Notes: generated from the letters alone by a model not told the origin. A stretch of DNA of 64,000 nucleotides from Weissella viridescens (GCF_001437355.1 NZ_JQBM01000001.1:224111-288110), one strand, 5' to 3'; counted from the stretch's first letter, positions 8,602 through 17,576 are shown. Program-made: numbers and translations.

Positions 8602-8632
8602 CTTTGATTACCTCTTAAATAATGGCCTATTG

Positions 8633-8905
8633 TTAAGCTAAAGTCACTTCAATACGCTTAGGCATTTTGATGGCTAATTTTTGAATCTTTTGAATTGGAT
8701 CGATACCAATAACTTCAATCACATCAGCCAATACATTTAGTTGCAACGTAAAAGCTGGCACCGTTGTCTCCCCAGTTGTATAGATGTCAATATCAACAGC
8801 GGTACTATCTGGAACCATTTTAACATCGGCCTTTGTTACAGTACCATTTAGGACGCGCAAGACCCATCCTTCGGTTAACTGAATCACATTTTGTTCTTCT
8901 GACAT
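8633..8905 (-). CDS. Hypothetical 90-aa protein
   Basis: 90 aa, acidic start MSEEQNV, then an all-beta pattern of alternating hydrophobic residues and no membrane helix or cysteines. I do not recognise the family. AAGGGG lies 10 bases before the ATG. Spacing to the downstream SDR gene is 31 bp with no terminator, so they may form one unit with the Nudix gene. Confidence 0.65.
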   Translation of the reverse strand: MSEEQNVIQLTEGWVLRVLNGTVTKADVKMVPDSTAVDIDIYTTGETTVPAFTLQLNVLADVIEVIGIDPIQKIQKLAIKMPKRIEVTLA

Positions 8906-9022
8906 TATGAATACCCCTTTTCATTCAGTAATTAATTAACCTTAGTGTACCTTTATTATCTTGCGGACTAGCGACAACAATGCGTCAATTTGGTTAAAGT
9001 CAGAAGACGAATTATTCACTTT

Positions 9023-9040
9023 AAAGAATAAGTATTCTTT
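9023..9040. repeat. Perfect inverted repeat in an intergenic region
   Basis: AAAGAATA-AG-TATTCTTT, 118 bp upstream of the 90-aa protein gene. It could be an operator; no T-run follows the left arm. Confidence 0.35.
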
Positions 9041-9102
9041 TAAAATCCAAGGTGTTAGTTTTCAAAAATTAATATTCATTTTTAAAACAACCATTCCCTA
9101 CC

Positions 9103-9137
9103 AAAAAAGCAACCAAGCTCATAGACCTGGTTGCTTT
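9103..9137 (-). terminator. Terminator of the P-type ATPase gene
   Basis: Minus-strand stem AAGCAACCA/TGGTTGCTT followed by TTTTTTGG, just after the stop. Confidence 0.88.
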
Positions 9138-9140
9138 GGC

Positions 9141-11816
9141 TTACTTATGTTTTAAATACCACTTATTCAGTTCCGCCCAAACAATCACGGGCAAACCGGC
9201 TAATATCACAAGCCCCCATTGTTGTAACGTCAATCCCGCTGTTGAAAAAATGTCATTCATAAATGGGACGTAAGTTAATACAAGTTGTAAGGCAAACATT
9301 AATCCAATCGCGACATACGCCATTGGGTTGGAGAATAATACTTTTTTCGCAAAAGCAAAGGCAGATGTTCGAATATTAAATAGGTAGAAAATTTTACCAA
9401 AAATAATAATATTGACGGCCATTGTGCTGGCAACCGCAAATGAAATACCTTGTCTCTGCATCACTTCAAAAATAACCAAAGCCATTCCCGCAATTAAGAC
9501 ACTCACCATAGTCATCTGCAGAGCGTCAGATCGATTCATTAGCCGTGCATCTGCTTGACGAGGCGGTTTTTGCATCAAACCTGGTTCCGCTGGTTCGAAA
9601 ATAAATGCCAACTGGATAGTAATTGCCGAAACCATATTAATCCATAATAGTTGTGTGGGTGTTAAAGGTAGTGGCTGACTAAGTAGAATACTAATCGCCA
9701 CAATTAACCCTTCTGCAAAACTCGTTGGCAACAAAAATAGAATCGTTTTTTTGATATTATCGTAGAGACGTCTACCTTGTTCAATCGCCGTCTTAATGGT
9801 TGAAAAGTTATCATTTGCCAAAATCATGTCAGCTGAATCTTTGGCGACGTCCGTTCCCTTGATTCCCATCGCCACACCGATGTCTGCTTGTTTTAAAGCA
9901 GGAGCATCATTCACACCGTCACCGACCATGGCTGTAACATTACCTTGTTGTTGATAGGCTTGAACAATCTTGAGTTTATTATGTGGTGTTGTTCTAGCAA
10001 AAATATCATAGTTTCCAACAATCTTGGCCAATTCATCCAAGGTCAAGGCATCGACTTCTTGCCCTGTCATGGCACGAATGTCATCAGCCAGACCTAATTG
10101 TTGACCAATTGCACTCGCTGTTTCAACGCTATCACCGGTTATCATTTTCACCTTGATACCAGCCACGCGCATTTCGCGAATCGCTTGAATCACTTCTGGT
10201 CGTGGCGGATCAGTAATACCGACCAATCCTAAGAATTTAATCCCTTGTGCAGCGATATTTACTGTATCAATTGTTTCAGCATCCCCTAGCATGTCCATAT
10301 ATCCAACTGCAATCACACGTTTACCGACTTGTGCAAGTGAACGGGCGCGGTCAGTCCAATATTCACGGTCAAAATGTTGATTACCTTCGGCAACTAAGTC
10401 AAACATGACATCTGGCGCACCTTTAATGGCAGCAATCCGTTCACCCTGCTTATTTTCAATCAGTTTTGCAATATAACGATAATCTGAATCAAACGGAATC
10501 CGATCAATTTCAGTTACCTGCGGTTCTGTAGTGCCAAAACCTTTGTAATAAGCCGTAATAAATGCCGCATCAGTTGGTTCGCCATTCACAACCCAACCCG
10601 TTTCTTCCTCAGACAAGACGGTATCATTAGCAAATAGACCCATCGTGAGTAATTTCGCCAGTTCTGAATCAGTCTGTGCTTGAACGGTTTGTCCAGCTAA
10701 TTCAAAGTGCCCATTTGGCACATAACCAGTTCCAGTAACCGTGTAATGACGATTTGCGACGAAAATATCTTGAATCGTCATCTCGTTTTTTGTTAACGTT
10801 CCAGTTTTATCTGAAGCAATGATATCAATTGCACCAAGGGTTTCAGCTGCCGGCAATGTTTTAACAATGGCATGTTTTTTTGTTAACTTTTGAACACCTG
10901 TCGCCAAAATAATGGATGTTGCGGCCGGCAATCCTTCTGGCATAGATCCTACGACCATTGTGATAACCGCCATCGCTAGTACCGGTAAAGTATAGACGTT
11001 CATAAACCAGCCTAGGGCAAATAACAGCACTGAACCGACAATGATAAACCATGAAATACCCGTCCCCAATTGATCGAGTTCTCGCGTTAAAGGAGACTTT
11101 TTTGGTTTCACTGCTTGCACACTGGTTGAAATTTTACCAATTTCAGTTGTGGCACCAATCTGCACGACAATTCCGAGACCACTACCATTTGTAACTCCTG
11201 TTGATGCAAAGGCCATATTGGTTTGCTCAGCAAGGGGTGTTATTTCCGGTAACATGTGGTCTGATTTTTCAACTGAGTCTGCCTCACCGGTTAACGAGGA
11301 TTCCTGAATTCTTAAATTATCTGTATCAACAAGTCGTAAATCAGCTGGCACATTATCACCAGCTTCTAAATAGACAACATCCCCCAGAACGAGTTCTCGG
11401 GCCCTAACCGTTTGACGCTTTCCCGCTCGATAGACGGTTGCTTCAGCAGAAAGCATCTGCTTAATCTTTTCCAAAGCATCATTGGCGTTCACTTCCTGCA
11501 TATAACCAATTAGTGCATTAATCACAATCACAATGCCAATCACAATGGCATCAGAATAATGTTGCATCAATAAGGTCACAACAGCGGCAAATAACAAAAT
11601 ATAAACAATGATATTGTTGAACTGATTTAAGAAAATACGCCATTTTGGCGTCACCTTAGTCTTCAATTCATTAAAGCCATCTCGTTTTAGGCGCTGTTCG
11701 ACCTCCGGTTGTGTCAGACCGGCTGGCACGCGTGTCTCAAATGCGTTGATTACCTGCGCATTTGTTTTTTGATAAACTGGTAAGCTACTGGATATAGGGT
11801 CCTTTAATTCTGGCAC
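9141..11816 (-). CDS. Cation-transporting P-type ATPase (P2 type)
   Basis: 891 aa. Order: N-terminal cation-ATPase domain, membrane pair M1-M2, actuator domain with SLTGEAD, M3-M4 with the ion-site motif SMPEGLP, phosphorylation motif DKTGTLT (Asp336), nucleotide domain, hinge MITGD and MVGDGVNDAPAL, then C-terminal helices M5-M10. The PEGLP motif and ten-helix layout fit Ca2+- or Na+/K+-type P2 pumps; Ca2+ or Mn2+ efflux is most plausible but not proven. It starts with GTG, supported by AAGGAG at 8-base spacing. It is divergent from the terC-like gene, with a long inverted repeat in the shared upstream region. Confidence 0.92.
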   Translation of the reverse strand: MPELKDPISSSLPVYQKTNAQVINAFETRVPAGLTQPEVEQRLKRDGFNELKTKVTPKWRIFLNQFNNIIVYILLFAAVVTLLMQHYSDAIVIGIVIVINALIGYMQEVNANDALEKIKQMLSAEATVYRAGKRQTVRARELVLGDVVYLEAGDNVPADLRLVDTDNLRIQESSLTGEADSVEKSDHMLPEITPLAEQTNMAFASTGVTNGSGLGIVVQIGATTEIGKISTSVQAVKPKKSPLTRELDQLGTGISWFIIVGSVLLFALGWFMNVYTLPVLAMAVITMVVGSMPEGLPAATSIILATGVQKLTKKHAIVKTLPAAETLGAIDIIASDKTGTLTKNEMTIQDIFVANRHYTVTGTGYVPNGHFELAGQTVQAQTDSELAKLLTMGLFANDTVLSEEETGWVVNGEPTDAAFITAYYKGFGTTEPQVTEIDRIPFDSDYRYIAKLIENKQGERIAAIKGAPDVMFDLVAEGNQHFDREYWTDRARSLAQVGKRVIAVGYMDMLGDAETIDTVNIAAQGIKFLGLVGITDPPRPEVIQAIREMRVAGIKVKMITGDSVETASAIGQQLGLADDIRAMTGQEVDALTLDELAKIVGNYDIFARTTPHNKLKIVQAYQQQGNVTAMVGDGVNDAPALKQADIGVAMGIKGTDVAKDSADMILANDNFSTIKTAIEQGRRLYDNIKKTILFLLPTSFAEGLIVAISILLSQPLPLTPTQLLWINMVSAITIQLAFIFEPAEPGLMQKPPRQADARLMNRSDALQMTMVSVLIAGMALVIFEVMQRQGISFAVASTMAVNIIIFGKIFYLFNIRTSAFAFAKKVLFSNPMAYVAIGLMFALQLVLTYVPFMNDIFSTAGLTLQQWGLVILAGLPVIVWAELNKWYLKHK

Positions 11817-11839
11817 TGATGTGTCTCCTTAAATTTTTT

Positions 11840-11875
11840 ATATTTTTAAACATTCATTCAAATGTTTAAAAATAT
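11840..11875. promoter_or_regulatory. Long inverted repeat upstream of the P-type ATPase gene
   Basis: Perfect 15-bp arms (11840-11854 and 11861-11875) around a 6-bp centre; inner part AAACATT/AATGTTT. It lies 24-59 bases before the GTG start. It looks like a repressor operator; it is too AT-rich and lacks the T-run layout of a terminator. Confidence 0.5.
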
Positions 11876-12027
11876 TATCCCAAGTCAATCTTTAATTAAC
11901 CTTATGTCAATGAATACGTGCGAATAAGTCCACAAATTCCATAAGATATCTATAATTCTTAAAGAACCCTCTCTTTTTTTAGTGTATAGTGATTAATTAT
12001 AAGTAAAAAAGAAAGTAGAAATAAATT

Positions 12028-12978
12028 ATGACAGTAACCCCCATTTATTGGATTGGCTTTTTTGTCTTTGTCGTTGCAATGCTCGTCTTAGATCTCAAAG
12101 TTTTCAACAAAGCAAATACTGCTCCAACCATGAAGCATTCCCTCATTACTAGTGGTGTCTGGATTGTTCTAGCACTACTCTTCGCTTTCATCATTTTCCA
12201 CCTTGGTGGTAAAGATGCAACCGTCGACTATCTCACAACCTATACCCTCGAGATGTCATTAAGTCTAGATAATCTATTTGTCTTTATTCTCGTCTTTGGT
12301 TTTTTCAATATTGCCGCTAAGTACCAGCACCGTGTCCTATTCTGGGGTGTTTTCACCGCCATCATTATGCGGGTTTTGTTTATCCTTGGTGGATCAGCTT
12401 TGTTGTCACATTTCCAATGGTTAATGTACGTTCTTGGTGCCTTCTTGCTTTATGCTGGAATTAAGATGTTCTTTAATAATCAAGAACAACAAGAAAGCCT
12501 TGATGATAATAAATTGATGCGTTTTTTGAATAAAGTGCTCCCCATTAAGATTACCGAACAAGATGGTGCCCCATTCTTTGTAAAATCGAATGGCAAGACT
12601 TTTGTCACTCAATTCATGGTCGCTTTAATCTTCATTGAAATATCTGACATTATTTTCGCCTTTGATTCAATTCCTGCTTCATTGGCCGTAACGACTGATA
12701 CCTTTGTCGTCATCACATCAAACATCTTTGCATTAATGGGCTTACGTTCATTCTATGCGGCATTGTCATTAATTTTGCCAATGTTCAAATACATTAAGTA
12801 TGGTCTTGCTGCAATTTTGTCATTCATCGGTTTGAAGATGATTGTAAATGAAATTAGCAAAGCAATGGGCTCAAGTTTTGAAATCTCAAATGCGGCTTCA
12901 TTAGTTGTGATTGTGCTTTGCCTGGCCGTTGCCATCGGTGCATCGCTCATCTCAAATCGTCGTGAAAAACAAGCTTAA
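12028..12978 (+). CDS. TerC family integral membrane protein
   Basis: 316 aa with about nine membrane helices. TerC signatures are visible: LDNLFVF after SLSL, with acidic residues inside membrane helices, and a second half containing IEISDIIFAFDSIPA, where Asp and Glu likely bind metal. In Firmicutes the family (YceF/YkoY, Meex) exports Mn2+ and supports metallation of secreted enzymes. The SD is weak (AGAAAG 14 bases upstream). It is divergent from the P-type ATPase gene, which fits a shared metal theme. No yybP-ykoY riboswitch motif is visible upstream. Confidence 0.9.
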   Translation: MTVTPIYWIGFFVFVVAMLVLDLKVFNKANTAPTMKHSLITSGVWIVLALLFAFIIFHLGGKDATVDYLTTYTLEMSLSLDNLFVFILVFGFFNIAAKYQHRVLFWGVFTAIIMRVLFILGGSALLSHFQWLMYVLGAFLLYAGIKMFFNNQEQQESLDDNKLMRFLNKVLPIKITEQDGAPFFVKSNGKTFVTQFMVALIFIEISDIIFAFDSIPASLAVTTDTFVVITSNIFALMGLRSFYAALSLILPMFKYIKYGLAAILSFIGLKMIVNEISKAMGSSFEISNAASLVVIVLCLAVAIGASLISNRREKQA

Positions 12979-12981
12979 ACA

Positions 12982-13024
12982 AAAAAGCAACTAGTCGTAG
13001 ATTTCCTCGGCTAGTTGCTTTTTT
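12982..13024. terminator. Bidirectional terminator
   Basis: Stem AAAAAGCAACTAG/CTAGTTGCTTTTT, T-runs both ways, between terC and the convergent deacetylase gene. Confidence 0.9.
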
Positions 13025-13080
13025 ATTGTTTTATTGTAAACGTGACTAAAATTAAAGCGTGTCGTTACTCCCCAACCGTA

Positions 13081-13947
13081 CTAACTTAACCACTTAGCTA
13101 AATTCTGCCAAGACTTTTCATTTACTAGCATTCTTGGCACATCTAAATTGTTTGTGCCTTGATTGACAATGCCTGGATCAAGCGTGGAAACAGAAAGAAT
13201 ACCGTGTTTACTCATATACTGGGTTAAATAATCGTTAGCAGCCCCATATGGGTACGTAAAATACTTCGCATATTGTCCAGTATGTTGCTTAATTACGGCT
13301 TGGCTGTGACGATAATCTGCTGCCATTGTCTGATGCGATATCTTACTTGATTGCAAGGCTGGTTGTTCATCGATTTGATAATGTAGTTTATCAGTATGCA
13401 ACCCCACCGTTGCTAATGGACTCTTGGCCATCTTTTCTAGTTGCTTCCAATTGGCCATCCGAATGCCATCCACTTTTTTGTCTACAAATCCGGTTACCAC
13501 AAAGAATGTATAGGGAAATTGCTTTTGTTCCAAAATGTTCGCTGCATTTTCTGGCATCGACCGATCAACATCATCAAACGTTAAGACAACATATTTTCCA
13601 TGGATTGGCCCATTAGCTTTCATGTTGAGCATCTCTTCATATGAAATCACTTTTACGTGTTTCTTCGCTAAAAAGTCCATTTGCTTTTTAAACTCGGTTT
13701 CGGTGACATTATATTCATGTAACTGATCATTACTTGAGACATGTTTGGCGGCACGATTTAAGCCAGAATCCTTTAAAATCCGATGATACGTCAAGACCGT
13801 TACCCCATTAGACTCTTGATGGAACATTCCAGAATAAGCAGGCAAAGTACTGTGCGCATGCCCTTTAGAAAACTGTAAATATTCATTTCCCAGTGCCAAC
13901 CCAAAAATAATTAAAAAAATGATATAAATACTTCGTTTGATGCGCAT
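13081..13947 (-). CDS. icaB: Polysaccharide deacetylase, IcaB/PgaB-like
   Basis: 288 aa. An N-terminal hydrophobic anchor (residues 6-22) places the enzyme outside the membrane. The NodB-type fold follows: VLTFDDVD holds the metal and catalytic Asp pair, VGLHTDKLHY is the His motif, and FTYPYGA is the substrate-site motif. This fits de-N-acetylation of poly-beta-1,6-N-acetylglucosamine. It is the last gene of a four-gene operon. GAGAGGG precedes the ATG, which lies 65 bases inside the end of the upstream small membrane protein gene. Confidence 0.85.
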   Translation of the reverse strand: MRIKRSIYIIFLIIFGLALGNEYLQFSKGHAHSTLPAYSGMFHQESNGVTVLTYHRILKDSGLNRAAKHVSSNDQLHEYNVTETEFKKQMDFLAKKHVKVISYEEMLNMKANGPIHGKYVVLTFDDVDRSMPENAANILEQKQFPYTFFVVTGFVDKKVDGIRMANWKQLEKMAKSPLATVGLHTDKLHYQIDEQPALQSSKISHQTMAADYRHSQAVIKQHTGQYAKYFTYPYGAANDYLTQYMSKHGILSVSTLDPGIVNQGTNNLDVPRMLVNEKSWQNLAKWLS

Positions 13948-14221
13948 AAACGTTACCCTCTCGGTGTTGTGTATCCCGAGTTAACTCAGCACACCCCAAA
14001 ACAAACAACCAAACCAACAAACTCACACTCAATAATCCGATTACGATTAAGAAAATTTTCTGATTTAACCCCAACACAATATATAGAATGCTTAAATCAT
14101 CTGTATAGGCTCCCCCCAGGTACAGCCCGCCAATCAATACTAGTCCGAATGAAACGATCCAAACACTTGAAATAAACGTTTCTTCTAACCAACCAAAATA
14201 CCTTTTTTTCCGAATAATCAT
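13883..14221 (-). CDS. icaD: Small membrane protein, IcaD/PgaD-like
   Basis: 112 aa with two membrane helices (about residues 16-36 and 55-78) and a charged C-terminus. Size, topology and position directly after the synthase match IcaD/PgaD, which boosts PNAG synthase activity. The ATG at 14221 has AGGGG 7-8 bases upstream and begins 2 bases after the synthase stop codon. The C-terminus overlaps the deacetylase gene by 65 bases, longer than usual. IcaD proteins are poorly conserved, so the name rests mainly on context. Confidence 0.65.
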   Translation of the reverse strand: MIIRKKRYFGWLEETFISSVWIVSFGLVLIGGLYLGGAYTDDLSILYIVLGLNQKIFLIVIGLLSVSLLVWLFVLGCAELTRDTQHREGNVYAHQTKYLYHFFNYFWVGTGK

Positions 14222-14223
14222 GT

Positions 14224-15450
14224 TTATACCCCTCGATCTGGACTGACCCATGTCCCCGTAGATTTCTTTGTGAATAGGACGACAAATTCTGACTTAATTG
14301 AACAAACTAAATTAATCACCCAATAAAATAGGTAATAAATCGGCCAAACAAATAAATCACGTACTGAAATTTTGCTTGTTCCTCCATCGCGAATTAAACT
14401 AACTGCCGTCATGAATACCATCATAAAGATATAAATAAACATAATTGGCACTGAAAGCTTGAAATCATGCGCTGGAAAGACGGAAATAACGAAATCAAGT
14501 GTACTGATGATGAATGACCACGACCAAAGGTGTGAAAAGAACATTTCCAACATTAAAAACTTGGTTCCGGTACCAGCTTGCCGTAAAACCCAATGAATAT
14601 TCTGGTTGAACACTTCCACGCCACCAATCGACCAGCGTGTCCGCTGTTTGATAAATCCCTTTAATTTCTCTGGTACCAAAATATGCGTAATTGCGCGTGG
14701 TTCATACTTGATTTGGTACCCGAATTTATAAAAACGCCAAGTGACGTCAATATCCTCAGTCATCACTTGCGGATTGAACCCTCCAACCGTTTTTAGACTG
14801 CTCACCCGATACATCACTAACACGCCAGAAACGGTCATAATTTTATGAAACAATGTTTGTTGCGCTCGCTTGATTGTATCAATGATACTCACATACTCAA
14901 GTGCTTGTAGCGTTCCCAACACAGTTGTCCGATTTCGAACAATTGGCTTTCCCGTAACTGCTGCAATTTCAGGTCGATCAAAGTTTTCAACTAACTTACT
15001 AATCGCTGCTGAGTCAATAATCGAATCTGCATCAATTACCGTAATATAGTCAGAATCAACATAGTGCGTTAAAGCAAAATTGAGTGCACGCGCTTTCCCA
15101 CCATTTTCAGACATTTCAACGAGTGTGCAATTCGTCCAATGGTGTTTCTGAATATAGTGTTTCACAATTGCGACCGTTTCATCCGTGCTTGCATCATCAA
15201 CTAAAACAACTTTGAGATTTTCATATGTGACCTTTTTGATTGCCGCCATAGTCTCTTCAATCAAATCAGCTTCATTAAACATTGAGACGACGATTGTGAC
15301 GCTTGCTTCGTCTGCAATATCTACCTTTGCTTTTTCCCGATGGGTGTGAAAACAGATGGCCCCTACGATCCATCCGACTGACATAAAAACAGGATAGATA
15401 ATGGTATATCCCGTCATTAATTGCAAAATCTCCTTCAGTACCTCTGTCAT
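14224..15450 (-). CDS. icaA: Poly-N-acetylglucosamine synthase-like GT2 glycosyltransferase
   Basis: 408 aa, the usual IcaA/PgaC size. An N-terminal membrane helix (residues 10-32) precedes a GT-A catalytic domain with VVLVDDASTDET (UDP-binding Asp), VIDADS (DXD-type), TEDIDVTWR (acceptor/catalytic Asp) and QRTRWSIGG (the QxxRW motif of processive enzymes). Three or four membrane helices follow. It polymerises UDP-GlcNAc into a beta-1,6-linked polymer if the assignment is right; hyaluronan- or cellulose-like activity is less likely given the deacetylase and IcaD partners. GGGGAGG precedes the ATG. Confidence 0.88.
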   Translation of the reverse strand: MTEVLKEILQLMTGYTIIYPVFMSVGWIVGAICFHTHREKAKVDIADEASVTIVVSMFNEADLIEETMAAIKKVTYENLKVVLVDDASTDETVAIVKHYIQKHHWTNCTLVEMSENGGKARALNFALTHYVDSDYITVIDADSIIDSAAISKLVENFDRPEIAAVTGKPIVRNRTTVLGTLQALEYVSIIDTIKRAQQTLFHKIMTVSGVLVMYRVSSLKTVGGFNPQVMTEDIDVTWRFYKFGYQIKYEPRAITHILVPEKLKGFIKQRTRWSIGGVEVFNQNIHWVLRQAGTGTKFLMLEMFFSHLWSWSFIISTLDFVISVFPAHDFKLSVPIMFIYIFMMVFMTAVSLIRDGGTSKISVRDLFVWPIYYLFYWVINLVCSIKSEFVVLFTKKSTGTWVSPDRGV

Positions 15451-15476
15451 ACCCTTTTCCTCCCCAATTCTTAAAC

Positions 15477-15773
15477 CTAAACTCGGCGCAATTGAATTTT
15501 AAGCCGTTCCTCAATTATGGCCATTTCGTCATATGAAGCTCGTGGCAAATGAGTCGTTTGTTCTAAATGAAAAATAACCTTATTGATAGTGATTTTAGGA
15601 TTTTCTTGATAATAATGTTGCACAATTGGTTCAAACATTAAAATCCGCTTACTAATCCGTTTGGGCTGCTTTTCATCTGTCATATTCGACGCGACCTCCG
15701 TATGAATCGTGTCACGATTATGAAAGTGATAGTTGAGTTGCGCTGGCCCCGTTGCTCTTACATCAAAGTACAT
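15477..15773 (-). CDS. Hypothetical 98-aa protein, first gene of the PNAG operon
   Basis: 98 aa, soluble, basic towards the C-terminus (KRISKRILMFEP and RLKIQLRRV). No membrane helix or signal peptide. AAAGGAG lies 6 bases before the ATG at 15773. The synthase gene starts 26 bp after its stop, so it is the first gene of the PNAG-type operon. I do not recognise the family. Its position suggests a regulatory or accessory role in polysaccharide synthesis (inference). Confidence 0.7.
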   Translation of the reverse strand: MYFDVRATGPAQLNYHFHNRDTIHTEVASNMTDEKQPKRISKRILMFEPIVQHYYQENPKITINKVIFHLEQTTHLPRASYDEMAIIEERLKIQLRRV

Positions 15774-15868
15774 GGCGCACTCCTTTCTACATTTTTTATG
15801 ATTTTTCAATTAGAAAAACATCATTTGCTCTAACTGATAACTCAAATTAAACCACAATTAATTTTTGA

Positions 15869-15874
15869 ATTATA
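15869..15874 (-). promoter_or_regulatory. Candidate -10 box for the PNAG operon
   Basis: Minus-strand TATAAT about 95 bases before the first operon gene and downstream of an intrinsic terminator; the -35 is weak. Confidence 0.3.
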
Positions 15875-15916
15875 TGATTTCCAGTCGCTTACCGTTCATG
15901 CTTTTTTACTCACGAT

Positions 15917-15949
15917 AAAAAAACAGAGACTCTGAAAATAGAGCTCTGT
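15917..15949 (-). terminator. Terminator of the 42-aa ORF
   Basis: Minus-strand hairpin ACAGAGCTCT/AGAGTCTCTGT followed by TTTTTTT. It points away from the Mga-like regulator gene and lies 26 bases after the stop of the small minus-strand ORF, which explains its presence. Confidence 0.75.
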
Positions 15950-15975
15950 TCGTTCCAATCATATTATGGTTGATG

Positions 15976-16104
15976 CTATCGCTTATCCAGCGCTTTTGGC
16001 ATATACTTTTTATAGTAGGTAATGTGCAACTTGCGTAACGCTAAAAAAAACGTAGACTCCGCATCGTGCTTGTTATGATATTCTGAGCCTGCCAAAGCAA
16101 ACAT
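15976..16104 (-). CDS. Candidate 42-aa basic protein
   Basis: 42 codons from ATG 16104 to TAG, ending LRKLHITYYKKYMPKALDKR. Codon choice looks coding, and an intrinsic terminator in the same orientation follows 26 bases later. There is no clear SD; AGGA lies 2 bases upstream, and the frame stays open upstream, across the antisense of the Mga-like gene's SD, with another ATG at 16122. It may instead be the surviving C-terminal end of a decayed gene. I do not recognise it. Confidence 0.4.
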   Translation of the reverse strand: MFALAGSEYHNKHDAESTFFLALRKLHITYYKKYMPKALDKR

Positions 16105-16123
16105 ATTCCTAAGGAGGATCATG

Positions 16124-17521
16124 ATGGACAAAATCCTTTGTTTTTTAGATAAAGATGATGAACAAAAAATCCATATTGTTAATCAAATGTTGCAGTCGTC
16201 AGAACCCATGTTAGAACGCAAAACCTTCGCGGCCAATCTTGACATGTCAAACTACCGTTTAAACAAGCTAATTGATGAAATTAATCTTGATTTACAAACC
16301 GTTGCGCCTAATGTTTTCATTAACGTCACCGATCGCTACATTGATAACAATGAGCAACTGAAATTTGGTGTTGAAAACTTATTATTGCGTAATTATTTTA
16401 AATCAAGTAATGCCGAGAAATTTCTACTCTCCTTATTAAAGAATGATCAAATCATTTTTAATCAAACCTTTCGCGGGTATGGTTGGTCGCGTGCTTTTTT
16501 CTTCAAAGAAAAAAAGAAATTCGAAGAGAATATGATGTACTTTATTGGCTTACATCCTTCTGAGAAAAATTTGCGTCTCTTTATTTACAATTTATATGAC
16601 TACTTTAATGTCGTCCCCGACGTTCAAATTCCGGAAGTTCAACGTCTGCTTGATCGCGTGTTGCAACTCGATATTCCTCGAATACAAAATGACCTCGTTT
16701 TTGCTCAAAAAATCAGCATTTTGATTATCATTTCATATTTCCGTAACCACTATCATCATCGCGTTGCTGACGATTACTTATGGTTAGCTAAGAATCCAGA
16801 TAACCCTGGCGTCCTTGATCTGTTTAAACAAGTTTTGCCTGAAAACACAACGCGCGCTTCCATCTTCATTTTTCAAACCACGCTCGAAATTGGGCTAATT
16901 GAACCGACCCACTACCCTATAGAGGACTTAGTCCGTGACGAATCAAGCTGGCAAGCCGTCTATCGTATTATCGCTAATTATATGAACCAACTTGATTTCC
17001 CGTTTTCAGAGACCCAAATCAACAATACGGTTCGTGAAGTGTATACAGAAACCCAGCGAAATTATTTCTTAACGGAACGCGATTATAGTCATGCTAGCCA
17101 CTATTTCTCGACAGTTTACCCGCAAACGGATTTCCATATTCGACAATTAATCGCTTTAGTGAATCAAGAAATTCGCATGTCACAAAATCATCTTTACCAT
17201 TTGTATTTTAGAATTGTTGTGTTAGCTATGTCGTCAGGTTTGGACTTTCAAAAAGATGACACAATTGAGATTTGCGTCTCTTTTTCTCGAGGCTATCGCG
17301 CCACCAATTGGGTGTCCAATAATATTAATGCCTTCACCTACCTCAACGTTCATACCACAACGGAACTGTCAGAAAAAACGGACATTTACGTAAGCGATGT
17401 GCCTTTAGATCATTTTGAAAAACCACAAGTGATTTGGAATAGCCCTACTGGGCCCCAACAATGGTATGACTTAGAGGAACTCATTCGCCAAGTTCGTCAT
17501 CAGAAATTTAGCCCAAAATAA
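16124..17521 (+). CDS. Mga-like transcriptional regulator
   Basis: 465 aa. The N-terminus carries an Mga-type helix-turn-helix (ERKTFAANLDMSNYRLNKLI region), followed by a long helical region of PRD-like character rich in Phe/Tyr, and an EIIB-like C-terminal segment. This architecture fits the Mga/AtxA family of stand-alone virulence or surface-protein regulators. Two adjacent ATGs exist; AAGGAGG is 6 bases from the second, which I chose. The gene directly downstream (56 bp) encodes an anchored adhesin, the type of target Mga proteins control, so local activation is likely. Phosphohistidine control by the PTS is possible but no key His can be assigned. Confidence 0.78.
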   Translation: MDKILCFLDKDDEQKIHIVNQMLQSSEPMLERKTFAANLDMSNYRLNKLIDEINLDLQTVAPNVFINVTDRYIDNNEQLKFGVENLLLRNYFKSSNAEKFLLSLLKNDQIIFNQTFRGYGWSRAFFFKEKKKFEENMMYFIGLHPSEKNLRLFIYNLYDYFNVVPDVQIPEVQRLLDRVLQLDIPRIQNDLVFAQKISILIIISYFRNHYHHRVADDYLWLAKNPDNPGVLDLFKQVLPENTTRASIFIFQTTLEIGLIEPTHYPIEDLVRDESSWQAVYRIIANYMNQLDFPFSETQINNTVREVYTETQRNYFLTERDYSHASHYFSTVYPQTDFHIRQLIALVNQEIRMSQNHLYHLYFRIVVLAMSSGLDFQKDDTIEICVSFSRGYRATNWVSNNINAFTYLNVHTTTELSEKTDIYVSDVPLDHFEKPQVIWNSPTGPQQWYDLEELIRQVRHQKFSPK

Positions 17522-17538
17522 ATGTTTACAAATTTTCA

Positions 17539-17567
17539 TCGCTTTGATATTCTGACCGCGAAAGCGA
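17539..17567 (+). promoter_or_regulatory. Inverted repeat at the adhesin ribosome-binding site
   Basis: TCGCTTT/AAAGCGA arms separated by 15 bp; the right arm abuts the SD (GAGGGG). It may bind a regulator or fold in the mRNA to limit translation. Confidence 0.35.
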
Positions 17568-17576
17568 GGGGAATTT

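Noticed and set aside
8961..9155. 64-codon plus-strand ORF between the 90-aa protein gene and the P-type ATPase gene
   Set aside because: No SD, lysine/serine-rich AT-driven composition, and it runs through a terminator into the antisense of the ATPase gene.
11817..12027. Searched for a yybP-ykoY Mn2+ riboswitch before TerC or the P-type ATPase
   Set aside because: None of the conserved loop motifs is present.
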